From: Shinella sp. SUS2
GTDB lineage: Bacteria > Pseudomonadota > Alphaproteobacteria > Rhizobiales > Rhizobiaceae
DNA length: 64,000 nucleotides
Assembly: GCF_001262505.1 (NCBI RefSeq)
Contig: NZ_KQ410737.1
Span: forward strand, 62,001 to 126,000
Direction of reading: 5' to 3'
Of this stretch, positions 6,810-14,998 are shown piece by piece. The notes beneath the pieces were generated by a model that had not been told where the DNA came from, did not search any database, and saw only the letters and a program-made list of their open reading frames with translations. The position numbers and the translations under genes are program-made. Within the stretch, counting starts at the first letter, position 1, and every line of letters begins with the position of its first letter.

Positions 6810-8309
6810 TCAGCCGAACTGCTGCCAGATCGTCTTGTAGTCACAATATTTGTCGATCGCATGCACCGAGCGGTCCCGGCCGAAGCCCGACTGCTTGAAG
6901 CCGCCGAAGGGCGTCGCGAAATTCGACATGTCATAGGTGTTGATCCAGACCGTTCCGGCATGGATGCCCTCGGAAAAGCGGTGCGCCCGCTCCATGTCGC
7001 GTGTGAAGACGGCGCCGGCAAGCCCGTAGATCGTGTCGTTGGCGATGGCGAGCGCTTCCTCCTCCGTGTCGAAGGCGATGGCCGCAAGCACAGGCCCGAA
7101 AATCTCCTGCCGGGCGATACGCATGTCGTTCGTCACATCCGTGATGACACCGGGCGAGACATAGTATCCACCCGTCTCGGACAGCACCCGCTCCGCACCG
7201 AAGACGCGGCGTCCACCGTCCTTCTCGCCCGCCGCGACGAGGCCGAGGACCTTGTCCATGTGCTCCGCCTCGATCAAGGCTCCGATCTGCGCAGACGGCT
7301 CGAAGGGATGCGCCAGCACGATCTCGCGCCTCACCACGGCCTCGATCTTTTCGATCAGTGCGTCCTGCACCGGGCGCTGCACGAGAAGGCGTGTCGCGGC
7401 ATGACAGGTTTCGCCGGAATTGTAGAAGCACCCCCAGGCGGCCGCACTCGCCGCCGCGTCGAGGTCCGCATCGGCGAAGACGACGAGCGGCGACTTGCCA
7501 CCGAGCTCCAGCGCCACGCGCTTGAGGTTCGACTGGGCGGCATAGCCCATGATCAGCTTGCCCACCTCGGTCGAGCCGGTGAAGGCGACCATGTCCACGT
7601 CCATGTGCAGCGCAAGCGGCTTGCCGACCTCCTCGCCGAAGCCCGTGACGACGTTGAAGACGCCCGCAGGCAAGCCCGCCTCGATGGCAAGTTCGGCGAG
7701 CCGCAACGCCGAGAGCGAGGATTGCTCCGCCGGCTTCAGCACCACGGAGTTGCCGGCGGCGATCGCCGGCCCCAGCTTCCACGCGTCGATGATCATCGGA
7801 TAGTTCCATGGCGTGATCGCCGCGACGACACCGAGCGGCACCTTGCGGACGAGAGCGCGCGCCTTCGGCCCGGTCGGCGCGATCTCATCATACATCTTGT
7901 CGATCATCTCGCCGTAGTACTGGATGCCCTCGGCGCAGAGGCGCACGTCGACGCCGAGCGAGGCCTGCACCGGCTTTCCGACATCGAGCGTTTCGAGAAG
8001 CGCCAGCTCTTCGCCGTGGACCCGGATCAGCTCCGCCCAGCGCAGCATGATCCGCTTTTTCTCGAGCGGCTCCTTGCCACGCCATACGCCGCTGGCAAAG
8101 GCCGTGCGGGCAGCGGCAACAGCACGGTCGACATCGGCCGCATCGCCACGCGCCAGAACAGCGCCGGGCTGACCGTCCATGGGCCGCGTTCGGGTAAAGG
8201 TTCGGCCGGAAACAGCAGGCTGCCCCCTGCCATCGATAAAATGCCCGCGGGCAAGCAAGAGACCGGCAAGGCGTTCTTCCCAATAGGCGCGGCTGTGCTG
8301 ATTGGTCAT
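6810..8309 (-). CDS. NAD(P)-dependent aldehyde dehydrogenase (PuuC-like)
   Basis: A 499-residue aldehyde dehydrogenase of normal length. Catalytic residues are in place: Asn169 (TPWNYP), Glu268 (LELGGKSP) and nucleophile Cys302 (NSGETCHAATR). It oxidises an aldehyde to the acid with NAD(P)+. Overall character (YYGEMIDKMYDE, TPFGGFKQSGFGRD) is close to the gamma-glutamyl-gamma-aminobutyraldehyde and betaine aldehyde dehydrogenase branch, but substrate prediction within this superfamily is unreliable. It lies eight bases after the iron alcohol dehydrogenase gene, so the two are almost certainly co-transcribed. Together they could interconvert alcohol, aldehyde and acid. Confidence 0.92.
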   Translation of the reverse strand: MTNQHSRAYWEERLAGLLLARGHFIDGRGQPAVSGRTFTRTRPMDGQPGAVLARGDAADVDRAVAAARTAFASGVWRGKEPLEKKRIMLRWAELIRVHGEELALLETLDVGKPVQASLGVDVRLCAEGIQYYGEMIDKMYDEIAPTGPKARALVRKVPLGVVAAITPWNYPMIIDAWKLGPAIAAGNSVVLKPAEQSSLSALRLAELAIEAGLPAGVFNVVTGFGEEVGKPLALHMDVDMVAFTGSTEVGKLIMGYAAQSNLKRVALELGGKSPLVVFADADLDAAASAAAWGCFYNSGETCHAATRLLVQRPVQDALIEKIEAVVRREIVLAHPFEPSAQIGALIEAEHMDKVLGLVAAGEKDGGRRVFGAERVLSETGGYYVSPGVITDVTNDMRIARQEIFGPVLAAIAFDTEEEALAIANDTIYGLAGAVFTRDMERAHRFSEGIHAGTVWINTYDMSNFATPFGGFKQSGFGRDRSVHAIDKYCDYKTIWQQFG

Positions 8310-8317
8310 GGTCGTCC

Positions 8318-9460
8318 TCAGAGCACCCGGGGCAGGGCCATCATGATGGTGGCGAAGGCATCGATATCGGCATCGGAAACCGGCCGGATCGTCGCGCGAC
8401 GCATCGGCTGGTTCTCCGGCGCGCGCATTTCACGGGCAAGGTCGTCGGCGGTGAAGGCCGCAAAGGCGGCCGGCAAGGCGCGGACGATGCCGCAGCGATC
8501 CATCAGGCCGGCAACGAACCCGGGCAGCATCGCCGCATCCTGCAAGCCACAAGCCCGTGCCGCCGCGGCGAGATCGGCCGTGTCGGCCTCGACGAGCCAG
8601 GCGAGCGTCGCCTCGAAGCCGAGCGCCGTGGCGAGCCCATGATGCACCGACGCAAGCCCCGCGAGCGCGTGACTGATTGTATGAGCGATCGCCGTACCGC
8701 AATTGTCGATCGCGATACCGGCATAACAGGCACCGAGCAGCACCTTGCCCCGTGCCTCCCTGTCCGCCGGGTTCTTCACCGCCGTTTCCAGCGCCTCCAC
8801 GAGGAGACCGAGAGCGGCGTGGGCATAGAGCGCGGCGCCGGCATGGGCGTTGCGGTTGGTCGTTGCCTCGAAGGCGTGCACGAAGGCGTCGAGACCGCAC
8901 CAGGCGGTAAGGTTTGGCGGAAGCGTTACGGTCAACGCCGGATCGAGAAGCACGAGGTCCGCCTTGGTTTCCGGCCCCCAGATCCACAGTTTCTTGCCTT
9001 CCGGCCCAGTGAAGATGGTCGTCGCCGAGGTTTCAGAGCCGGTGCCCGCCGTCGTCGGCACCAGGATCTTGCGCAGCGGCCGGCAAGGCAGCGGATGGGC
9101 GGCAAGCGCATAGTGCATCGGGCCATGCGCATCCGCCGCCACGCAGGCGGCAATCTTGGCGATATCCAGCGCCGAGCCGCCGCCGAGACCGACGACAAGG
9201 TCCTTGCCGCGAGCGGCGGCCATGGCGGCCTCGACGGCAGCCAGCTTCGGCTCGCCGGAAAATCCGCAGAAGAACTCCACCGTTACCTCTTCGGCATTAA
9301 ACTGGGCGGCCAACCGCTCACCGAGCCCACCGGCAGCAAGAAACCCGTCCATGACGACAAGCACGGCGCGGGCACCAAGCGCACGCGCGGATGCGGCGAT
9401 GGTTTCATGAACCCCTTCGCCGAAACGGATCTCGGGCACGAAAGACGTTGTGAACTGCAC
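8318..9460 (-). CDS. Iron-containing (group III) alcohol dehydrogenase
   Basis: A 380-residue enzyme of the group III dehydrogenase family. The nucleotide-binding GLGGGS lies at about 91-96. The metal site is Asp191, His195, His260 and His274, with the exact family spacing of 4, 65 and 14 residues. The signature PTTAGTGSE is at about 135-143. It acts on an unknown alcohol or aldehyde with NAD(P). The start is GTG at 9460, placed by GGGAGG four bases upstream; an in-frame TTG four codons earlier overlaps that Shine-Dalgarno sequence and is rejected. It is the first gene of the catabolic operon, facing the LysR gene. Confidence 0.9.
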   Translation of the reverse strand: MQFTTSFVPEIRFGEGVHETIAASARALGARAVLVVMDGFLAAGGLGERLAAQFNAEEVTVEFFCGFSGEPKLAAVEAAMAAARGKDLVVGLGGGSALDIAKIAACVAADAHGPMHYALAAHPLPCRPLRKILVPTTAGTGSETSATTIFTGPEGKKLWIWGPETKADLVLLDPALTVTLPPNLTAWCGLDAFVHAFEATTNRNAHAGAALYAHAALGLLVEALETAVKNPADREARGKVLLGACYAGIAIDNCGTAIAHTISHALAGLASVHHGLATALGFEATLAWLVEADTADLAAAARACGLQDAAMLPGFVAGLMDRCGIVRALPAAFAAFTADDLAREMRAPENQPMRRATIRPVSDADIDAFATIMMALPRVL

Positions 9461-9551
9461 GGAACCTCCCAAATGGATTTGCCGAACCGTGCATCACAAT
9501 TTCAGATTTTCAAATACTGGGATTATTCGGTCTTTTTGATAACATGACATC
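9461..9551. promoter_or_regulatory. Divergent promoter region, dehydrogenase operon / LysR regulator
   Basis: Ninety-one bases between divergently read genes, clearly richer in A+T than its surroundings (for example TTTCAGATTTTCAAATACTG). LysR regulators usually bind between themselves and a divergent target operon and use T-N11-A sites. Several TTnnn...nnA arrangements are present, but I cannot single out one operator with confidence. Confidence 0.45.
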
Positions 9552-10475
9552 ATGAAAGACGCCCTGCTCGCCCATATTCCCCTTGAGGCCTTCCGTGTCC
9601 TCGATGCCGCCTGCCGGCACATGAATTTTTCACGCGCCGGGCGGGAACTGAACATCACCCAGGCAGCCGTCAGCCGACGCATCAAGGGACTGGAGGATCA
9701 TCTCGGCACGCAGCTCTTCACCCGCAGCGGCAAAAACCTGGCACTGACGCCGAGCGGCGAAAAGCTGTTCCAGCGCGTGCGCGCTTCGCTCGACTATCTG
9801 GAGGAAAGCCTGGAGCCGTTCCGCATCGGCGCGGCACAGAGTATCTCGCTCGCCGCCAGCGGATCTGTCTCCCATCTCTGGCTCGGCAGGCGTCTGCGCG
9901 ATTTCGCTCGCGACAATCCCGACGTCGCGCTCCGCCTCGTCACCTCGGACAGCCCGGCAGACCTCGCCTCGGAAAACAACGACCTCGTCATCCTCTACAG
10001 CGCAGGTGAGCACCCCCGCTGGACGCTGACGCCATTGCTCTCCGAAACGCTCGCCCCTGTCGCCGCACCGGACTACATCGCCCGCAAAGGCCTTGATGCC
10101 ACCGCAATCGCGCCAACCGATCTCGCCGCCCTCGATCTCATCGACTACGAGCGCTTCAACGCCAACTGGATCTCCTTCCGGCCCTGGCTGGAGCGGGTCG
10201 CGCCACAGGCGCTTCGCAAAGCGGCGCCGCGACCGCACCTCACCTTTTCCACCTATGCGCTCGCCATCGGTGCAGCCCTCAGCGGCGACGGCGTGGCGCT
10301 CGGCAGCCTCGACCTCCTCGCCGCCCCGCTTGCCGAGGGTACGCTGGTGCAGCTTGGGGACACGCGCCTCGTCACAGGCTACGGTTATCATCTCGGCCTG
10401 CCGAAATTCCGCACCTCGCCCCCAGAAGCGGTCCGGCTGTACGAAAGCCTGCTTGCCGGCCGCACCGCACCGTAG
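9552..10475 (+). CDS. LysR-type transcriptional regulator (GcvA-like)
   Basis: A 307-residue LysR protein. The winged helix-turn-helix spans about residues 9-70 (FRVLDAACRHMNFSRAGREL, then ITQAAVSRRIKGLEDHLG). The effector domain follows (AASGSVSHLWLGRRLRDFARDNP). The pattern 'FSRAGRELNITQAAVS' is typical of the GcvA branch. It is divergent from the alcohol dehydrogenase, aldehyde dehydrogenase and dehydratase genes, so it is the probable local activator of that operon and may regulate itself. The effector is likely a pathway intermediate, but this is inference from arrangement only. Confidence 0.92.
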   Translation: MKDALLAHIPLEAFRVLDAACRHMNFSRAGRELNITQAAVSRRIKGLEDHLGTQLFTRSGKNLALTPSGEKLFQRVRASLDYLEESLEPFRIGAAQSISLAASGSVSHLWLGRRLRDFARDNPDVALRLVTSDSPADLASENNDLVILYSAGEHPRWTLTPLLSETLAPVAAPDYIARKGLDATAIAPTDLAALDLIDYERFNANWISFRPWLERVAPQALRKAAPRPHLTFSTYALAIGAALSGDGVALGSLDLLAAPLAEGTLVQLGDTRLVTGYGYHLGLPKFRTSPPEAVRLYESLLAGRTAP

Positions 10476-10594
10476 GACCGTGCGCTTGCAGGCATCCGGG
10501 GAGTAGCCTATCAGGAGCGGGAGATCGATGGATCCGGCCCGGCGTGAAGGGGTCCGGCATCACCGCATCGACACGGGCAACGGCGCGGTTCAGC

Positions 10595-11386
10595 ATGACG
10601 GAGCGGAAGCAAGGCAGATCCGGCTTGGTTGTCTTCGGGCTTTTGGCCATCGTGCTGCTCGGAGCGATCGGCGCGACCGTTCTCCTGGCCAACGACTACC
10701 GCAATCTCAACCGGCTGCTCGACCGCTTCGGCTACGCTCCCGTCACGGCAACGCCGCAGACACGCGCGCTGCGCCCCTATGAGCTGAAGGGCAACCGCGT
10801 GCCGCGCCCCAAGGGCCTCATTTCCGAACGACTCCTGACGCCCGTCACGCCGATGCAGACCCAGTTTGTCCGCTCCATCCGCAAGGCACCGGAAATGCTT
10901 TGCGAGGCATTGCGCCGCAGCGGCTTCGAGACGGCAGGCTGGAAGGCCGGCCTGTTCGACCAGCAGAGCTGGGAATGCCAGTCCTATCGCGAATTTGTGG
11001 ATGCAAGCGACAGCACGAATCCGTCCTCCTCCGCCTTCCTGTCGATCAAGGGTAATGCGGAAACCCGCGTCTCCTCCTTCCGCATCAAGCTCAACATCGA
11101 GAACACCGCGACACAGAACCGCGTGACCGACGCCGTCATCGCGGCGATCGAGGTCTTCCTCGACGAGCTGCGCTGGGAAGACGCGCCCGACATCGTCGCC
11201 GATATCCGGGCCCTCAAGGAGTTCGACATCATCCGCTTCGGCAACCGCATCCAGCTCAAGAAGGAATTCAGCGAGACGCCACGTTACAATTTCATCATCA
11301 CGCCGGACCGCACGCGAAACCGCGGATCCTATCTGCCGGATTATTTCGACCGCGGCCGCTGGCTGCCGCTGCCCGACAAATTATGA
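10595..11386 (+). CDS. DUF6030 family membrane-anchored protein
   Basis: A 263-residue protein if started at ATG 10595 (MTERKQGRSG). A GTG at 10544 would add 17 residues, and neither start has a clear Shine-Dalgarno sequence. One N-terminal transmembrane segment (about residues 11-34, LVVFGLLAIVLLGAIGATVLLA) is followed by a soluble domain with two cysteines (EMLCEALRRSGFET and SWECQSYREF), resembling the rhizobial DUF6030 family. The function is unknown and the topology suggests a periplasmic domain. Its stop overlaps the next gene's start as ATGA, so the two envelope proteins are translationally coupled. Confidence 0.75.
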   Translation: MTERKQGRSGLVVFGLLAIVLLGAIGATVLLANDYRNLNRLLDRFGYAPVTATPQTRALRPYELKGNRVPRPKGLISERLLTPVTPMQTQFVRSIRKAPEMLCEALRRSGFETAGWKAGLFDQQSWECQSYREFVDASDSTNPSSSAFLSIKGNAETRVSSFRIKLNIENTATQNRVTDAVIAAIEVFLDELRWEDAPDIVADIRALKEFDIIRFGNRIQLKKEFSETPRYNFIITPDRTRNRGSYLPDYFDRGRWLPLPDKL

Positions 11387-12006
11387 CGCGCAAGAGGTCG
11401 ATAAAGGTCAGAAAGGGTACGGGACGGTGGACCGCGATCTTTGCCCTCCTCCTTGCAGTCGCCGCCGCCCATGCCACTGGCCTCGAACCCGGCCCGGTTT
11501 CGGACGACCCGATCTGGACCGACAAGCCCGTGCGCATCGACCGGAAGACACAGGCCTATGAACGGCTGGCCGTCGACCCGGTCCTGGTGCCGCTGCGCCT
11601 TCATCCAACCACCCGCGCCACAGCCTTCGACAGCGCCTCCTTTGCGGACCGCGGGCGGCTCTATGTGCTGACGGACGCCGTGCCCGTCGATCCGAAACGC
11701 TTCTGCCGCGACACGGACGGCTCGGTCGCCGTCTGCGGCCAGAAGGCGCGCATCGCCCTCAAGCGGCTGGTTGCCGGCAAGAGCCTGAGCTGCAAGGAAG
11801 ATATCCGGTTTGCCGGCGTATCGTTCGTCACCTGCTCGGCCGGCGGCAGGGATCTCGCCGAAACGCTTGTCGCGAGCGGTGCGGCTTCGGCCGCCACGCC
11901 GCGGCTTGTTCGCGTCCAGGAAGACGCCATGCAGCGGAAGGCCGGCATCTGGATGGACGCGGAATGCCGCGCGCGCGGACGATGCCCATCGGCCGGGCGG
12001 CGCTGA
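11383..12006 (+). CDS. Secreted SNase-like (thermonuclease-fold) protein, probably inactive
   Basis: A 207-residue protein with a basic start and an export signal (IFALLLAVAAAHATG, about residues 19-33). The second half resembles the staphylococcal nuclease-like fold: GQKARIALKRLVAGKSLSC, then RDLAETLVASGAA and KAGIWM. The arginine and glutamate positions used for catalysis in true thermonucleases (usually in 'GIDAPE' and 'DRYGR' segments) are not recognisable here (VLTDAVPVD and IRFAGVSF). It is therefore more likely a binding or structural protein. Its start overlaps the DUF6030 stop by four bases. The family assignment is tentative. Confidence 0.6.
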   Translation: MTRKRSIKVRKGTGRWTAIFALLLAVAAAHATGLEPGPVSDDPIWTDKPVRIDRKTQAYERLAVDPVLVPLRLHPTTRATAFDSASFADRGRLYVLTDAVPVDPKRFCRDTDGSVAVCGQKARIALKRLVAGKSLSCKEDIRFAGVSFVTCSAGGRDLAETLVASGAASAATPRLVRVQEDAMQRKAGIWMDAECRARGRCPSAGRR

Positions 12007-12063
12007 CGTTGATGCGCCACTTTGTCGGTTCCCTCCCCGACCCATCCCCGCTATGACGGGCCT

Positions 12064-12813
12064 ATGACCCTTCCTGCCCAGCCCATCTTTCGTCAGCGCC
12101 TCACCCTTTCCGCCGAACGGCCGCTGATCTACGCCATCGGTGACGTGCATGGCTGCCTCGATGCCCTGCTGGCGCTGGAAGAGCGGATTCGCCGCGACGC
12201 CGCGGGCCGGATGTCCGAGCAGCCGCTCATCCTCTATCTCGGCGACTATGTCGACCGCGGCCCGGCTTCCGCGGCGGTGATCGAGCATCTGGCAACGCCC
12301 GATCATGGCGACGGCATCGCGCGCATCGCGTTGTGCGGCAACCATGACGACACATTCCTGAAGTTCATTTTCAATCCGCACCAGCACCTGCGCTGGCTGG
12401 ACTACGGCGGCGACGCCACACTGCGCTCCTATGGGCTGGATCTTGCGGATTATCCGGACCGCGACGCGGCGATGTACACACTCGGCAAAGATCTGCGCCG
12501 GACGGTTCCGCAGCACCATGTCGATTTCCTGCAGAACCTGCCGATCGCATTGGCCAGCGGCGACCGGCTCTTCGTGCATGCGGGGATCATGCCGGGCATC
12601 CCACTCGCCCACCAGGAAGACCACGATCTGATCTGGATCCGCGAACCCTTCCTCAGCGAAGGTCCCGGCCTGCCGCTGACGGTCATCCATGGCCATACCG
12701 CGGGGCGCGAGCCGGTCTTCGGCAAGGGCCGCATCTGCATCGATACGACCTGCTACGCCACCGGCCGCTTGACCGCCCTCAGGGTGACCCTTGCGGGCGC
12801 GGATCTGGTTTAG
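12064..12813 (+). CDS. PPP-family metallophosphatase (serine/threonine phosphatase-like)
   Basis: A 249-residue calcineurin-like phosphoesterase. The three metal-binding blocks of the PPP family are present in order: GDVHGC (about residue 27), GDYVDRG (about 61) and GNHD (about 96). The late histidines LFVHAGI and VIHGHT complete the site. Such proteins are bacterial PrpA-like serine/threonine phosphatases or related diadenosine tetraphosphatases. The start ATG 12064 is chosen over an upstream frame opening because the conserved fold begins just after it. Its stop overlaps that of manC on the other strand by four bases. Confidence 0.88.
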   Translation: MTLPAQPIFRQRLTLSAERPLIYAIGDVHGCLDALLALEERIRRDAAGRMSEQPLILYLGDYVDRGPASAAVIEHLATPDHGDGIARIALCGNHDDTFLKFIFNPHQHLRWLDYGGDATLRSYGLDLADYPDRDAAMYTLGKDLRRTVPQHHVDFLQNLPIALASGDRLFVHAGIMPGIPLAHQEDHDLIWIREPFLSEGPGLPLTVIHGHTAGREPVFGKGRICIDTTCYATGRLTALRVTLAGADLV

Positions 12814-14246
12814 GGATCGTCACCCCGCCCGAATTCGTCCTCGATGCGGATGATATCATCCTCGCCGAGATAGGAACCGGTCTGCACTTCGATCAGTTCG
12901 AGCAGGATTTTTCCCGGATTGGCGAGACGGTGCACTTCGCCCTGCGGAATGTAGACGGACTCGTTCTCGCGCAAAGGGATCGTCCTGTCGCCGATCGTCA
13001 CCTCGGCCGTGCCCCGCACCACGATCCAGTGTTCGGAGCGATGATGGTGCTTTTGCAGCGACAGCCGCTTGCCCGGCGTCACGAACAGGCGCTTGACCTG
13101 GAAACGCTCGCCGTTCAGCACCGACGTGTAGCCGCCCCAGGGCCGGTAGGATGTCGGGTGCGTCTCGGTCAGTTTGGCCGTCTTCGGCAGACTGGCCAGA
13201 TGCTTCACCAGCTTGCCGACATTCTGGCTGTCCTCCATGCGGCCGACATAGACGGCGTCCTCGCTGGCAATGACCGCGACATTGTCGAGGCCCTGCACGG
13301 CAACATGGATATCCCGCGAGATGACCAGCGAATTCCGGGTATCGAGCACCGTCGTGCTGCCATCGGCAACGTTGCCGGCCTCATCCTGTCGGCCGGTCTT
13401 CCACACCGAATCCCAGCTGCCGAGGTCGGACCAGGTGATCGGCGAAGGCACGACCGCGGCGATCGGCGTTTTCTCGAAGATCGCATAATCGACGGAAATA
13501 TCGGGTGCCCGCGAAAACGCCGCCTCGTCGAGCCGTTCAAAATCGAGGTCGTGCTGTGCCCTGGCGACGGCCTCACCCGCAGCGTCCAGCACTTCGGGCG
13601 CATATTGACGAAGCTCGCGCAGGAAAAGCCCGACCGGCAGCATGAACATGCCTGAATTCCAGAGATAGCCGCCGGCGGCCAGCATGGCTGTCGCCTTCTC
13701 ATGATTGGGCTTCTCGACGAACCGGCGCACAGCATTGGCGCCGTTGCCAAGGTCCTCGCCGATCTCGATATAGCCGTAGCCGGTCGCCGGCTCGCTTGGC
13801 GTGATACCGAAGGTCACGAGACGACCAGCCTGGGCGGCCGCGGCCGCCTTGGCGATGCAATCGAAATAGGTGGTGTTGGCATCGATCTCGTGGTCGGAGG
13901 CAAGCACCTGCATGATCGCGTCATCGCCGTGGAGGCGCGCGATGAAGGTCGCGGCCGCCGCAAGCGCCGGCGCCGTGTTGCGGGCAACGGGCTCAAGCAG
14001 GATCGAGGTCAGCGCGACACCGGCGGCCCGGGCCTGTTCGGCAACGAGAAAGCGGAAATCGCTGTTGGTGACGACGATCGGCGCCGCATAGAGCCCTGCA
14101 TCGGCGACACGCGCCAGCGTCTTCTGGAAGAGCGTGGTTTCCCCCAGGAATTCGAGGAACTGTTTCGGCGCGGAAGCGCGCGACAGAGGCCAGAGGCGGG
14201 TGCCCTTACCGCCGGCCATGATGACGGGTACGATCTTGCTGCTCAT
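12810..14246 (-). CDS. manC: Mannose-1-phosphate guanylyltransferase / mannose-6-phosphate isomerase
   Basis: A 478-residue bifunctional type II enzyme. The N-terminal nucleotidyltransferase domain starts IVPVIMAGGKGTRLWPLSR (about 5-23), with the FVEKP motif mid-domain. The C-terminal cupin isomerase domain carries the zinc-binding pattern GKRLSLQKHHHRSEHWIVV and PQGEVHRL. It supplies GDP-mannose for exopolysaccharide, lipopolysaccharide or, in some rhizobia, Nod factor fucosylation. I chose ATG 14246 (MSSKIVP); the frame is open to 14300, but the family starts at the shorter site. It converges on the phosphatase gene with a four-base overlap. Confidence 0.95.
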   Translation of the reverse strand: MSSKIVPVIMAGGKGTRLWPLSRASAPKQFLEFLGETTLFQKTLARVADAGLYAAPIVVTNSDFRFLVAEQARAAGVALTSILLEPVARNTAPALAAAATFIARLHGDDAIMQVLASDHEIDANTTYFDCIAKAAAAAQAGRLVTFGITPSEPATGYGYIEIGEDLGNGANAVRRFVEKPNHEKATAMLAAGGYLWNSGMFMLPVGLFLRELRQYAPEVLDAAGEAVARAQHDLDFERLDEAAFSRAPDISVDYAIFEKTPIAAVVPSPITWSDLGSWDSVWKTGRQDEAGNVADGSTTVLDTRNSLVISRDIHVAVQGLDNVAVIASEDAVYVGRMEDSQNVGKLVKHLASLPKTAKLTETHPTSYRPWGGYTSVLNGERFQVKRLFVTPGKRLSLQKHHHRSEHWIVVRGTAEVTIGDRTIPLRENESVYIPQGEVHRLANPGKILLELIEVQTGSYLGEDDIIRIEDEFGRGDDP

Positions 14247-14418
14247 CCTGCTCGTCCTGATGCGTTGGTCCGCCGTCATGGCGCACGCTTTGCGCGCCAC
14301 TCTCGCCCGGCGTCGTAAAGAAACAGCAAACTACCACAACCTGACGTTCCGGTCGGGTACGCAATGTTGCGGATAAGGTAAAGAGGACCTTCTTCGGAAG
14401 CAGTAAATCGCGGGCAAC

Positions 14419-14441
14419 AAAAAACCCGCCAAAACGGCGGG
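14419..14441 (-). terminator. Intrinsic terminator of the atp operon
   Basis: Read on the minus strand: CCCGCC, loop GTTTT, GGCGGG, then a run of six T. It lies 28 bases after the atpC stop codon. This is the clearest rho-independent terminator in the window together with the one after typA. Confidence 0.88.
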
Positions 14442-14468
14442 GTTGATAGGCCGGACTGCGAACCGCAA

Positions 14469-14876
14469 TCAGACCGGTACGACGATGCCCTGCAGGGTGG
14501 TGAGTTCGGCGAGATAGGTCTCGATACCGAACTTCTGGTCGTCGGACTTGGCGTGATCAAGCTCGGCACGCGCAGCTTCGATGCGGCGAACGATGTCGTC
14601 GCTCTTGAAGTCGTCGACATGCACGGCCGATTCGGCCAGCAGCGTGCACCCGGTCGGGATGATGTCGGCGAAACCGCCGAAGACCACGTAGCGGTCCTTC
14701 TTGCCGTCCGCGAACTTCACGGTGACGATACCCGGCTTGATCGTCGTCATGGTCGGCGCGTGGTTGGCCATGACGGTCATCTCGCCCTCGGTCGCCGGGA
14801 TGACGACTTCGCTCACACTGCCGGAAACCAGCAGGCGCTCGGGAGAAACGAGTTCAAAGTTGAAACTGTCGGCCAT
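14469..14876 (-). CDS. atpC: F1 ATP synthase subunit epsilon
   Basis: A 135-residue epsilon subunit with the N-terminal beta-sandwich (FNFELVSPERLLVSG, PATEGEMTVMANHAP) and the C-terminal helical hairpin. It is part of the central stalk of F1 and can inhibit ATP hydrolysis. I chose ATG 14876 (MADSFNFE); an ATG two codons earlier is equally possible. It is the last gene of the operon, followed by a strong terminator. The 122-base spacer to atpD holds a rhizobial repeat and a GC-rich hairpin just after the atpD stop, so its expression may be tuned apart from the other subunits. Confidence 0.96.
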   Translation of the reverse strand: MADSFNFELVSPERLLVSGSVSEVVIPATEGEMTVMANHAPTMTTIKPGIVTVKFADGKKDRYVVFGGFADIIPTGCTLLAESAVHVDDFKSDDIVRRIEAARAELDHAKSDDQKFGIETYLAELTTLQGIVVPV

Positions 14877-14910
14877 GACCATTCACTTCTTTTTGACTAA
14901 TCCGGTCAGC

Positions 14911-14958
14911 AGAGCAATTCTTGGAAAAGCGCGAGACGGCTTTCCATCCGGAATTGCG
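14911..14958. repeat. Rhizobial intergenic palindromic repeat (atpD-atpC spacer)
   Basis: An inverted repeat: the left half starts AGAGCAATTCTTGGAAAAGC and the right half ends GGCTTTCCATCCGGAATTGC. It resembles the short palindromic repeats known to be scattered between genes in Rhizobium and Agrobacterium. Its outer arms match those at 6751-6797 and 37280-37308. Confidence 0.55.
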
Positions 14959-14968
14959 GGAATATGAG

Positions 14969-14991
14969 AGGGCGCCCTTGACGGGCGCCCT
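14969..14991 (-). other. Hairpin just after the atpD stop codon
   Basis: A perfect 9-base-pair stem (AGGGCGCCC / GGGCGCCCT) with a 5-base loop, starting eight bases after the atpD stop in the direction of transcription. There is no T-run after it, so it is not a standard terminator. It may protect or end part of the upstream mRNA. Confidence 0.6.
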
Positions 14992-14998
14992 AAGTTCA

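Noticed and set aside
5700..8642. A 980-codon plus-strand frame across the dehydratase and aldehyde dehydrogenase genes
   Set aside because: Same artefact: antisense to genes with complete catalytic motifs, no recognisable protein features, no ribosome binding site.
10528..10782. An ATG with AGGAG upstream opening an 84-codon frame before the DUF6030 gene
   Set aside because: The frame overlaps the DUF6030 gene out of phase, and its product is Arg-rich with no features. The Shine-Dalgarno-like site may serve the GTG at 10544, but I could not decide.
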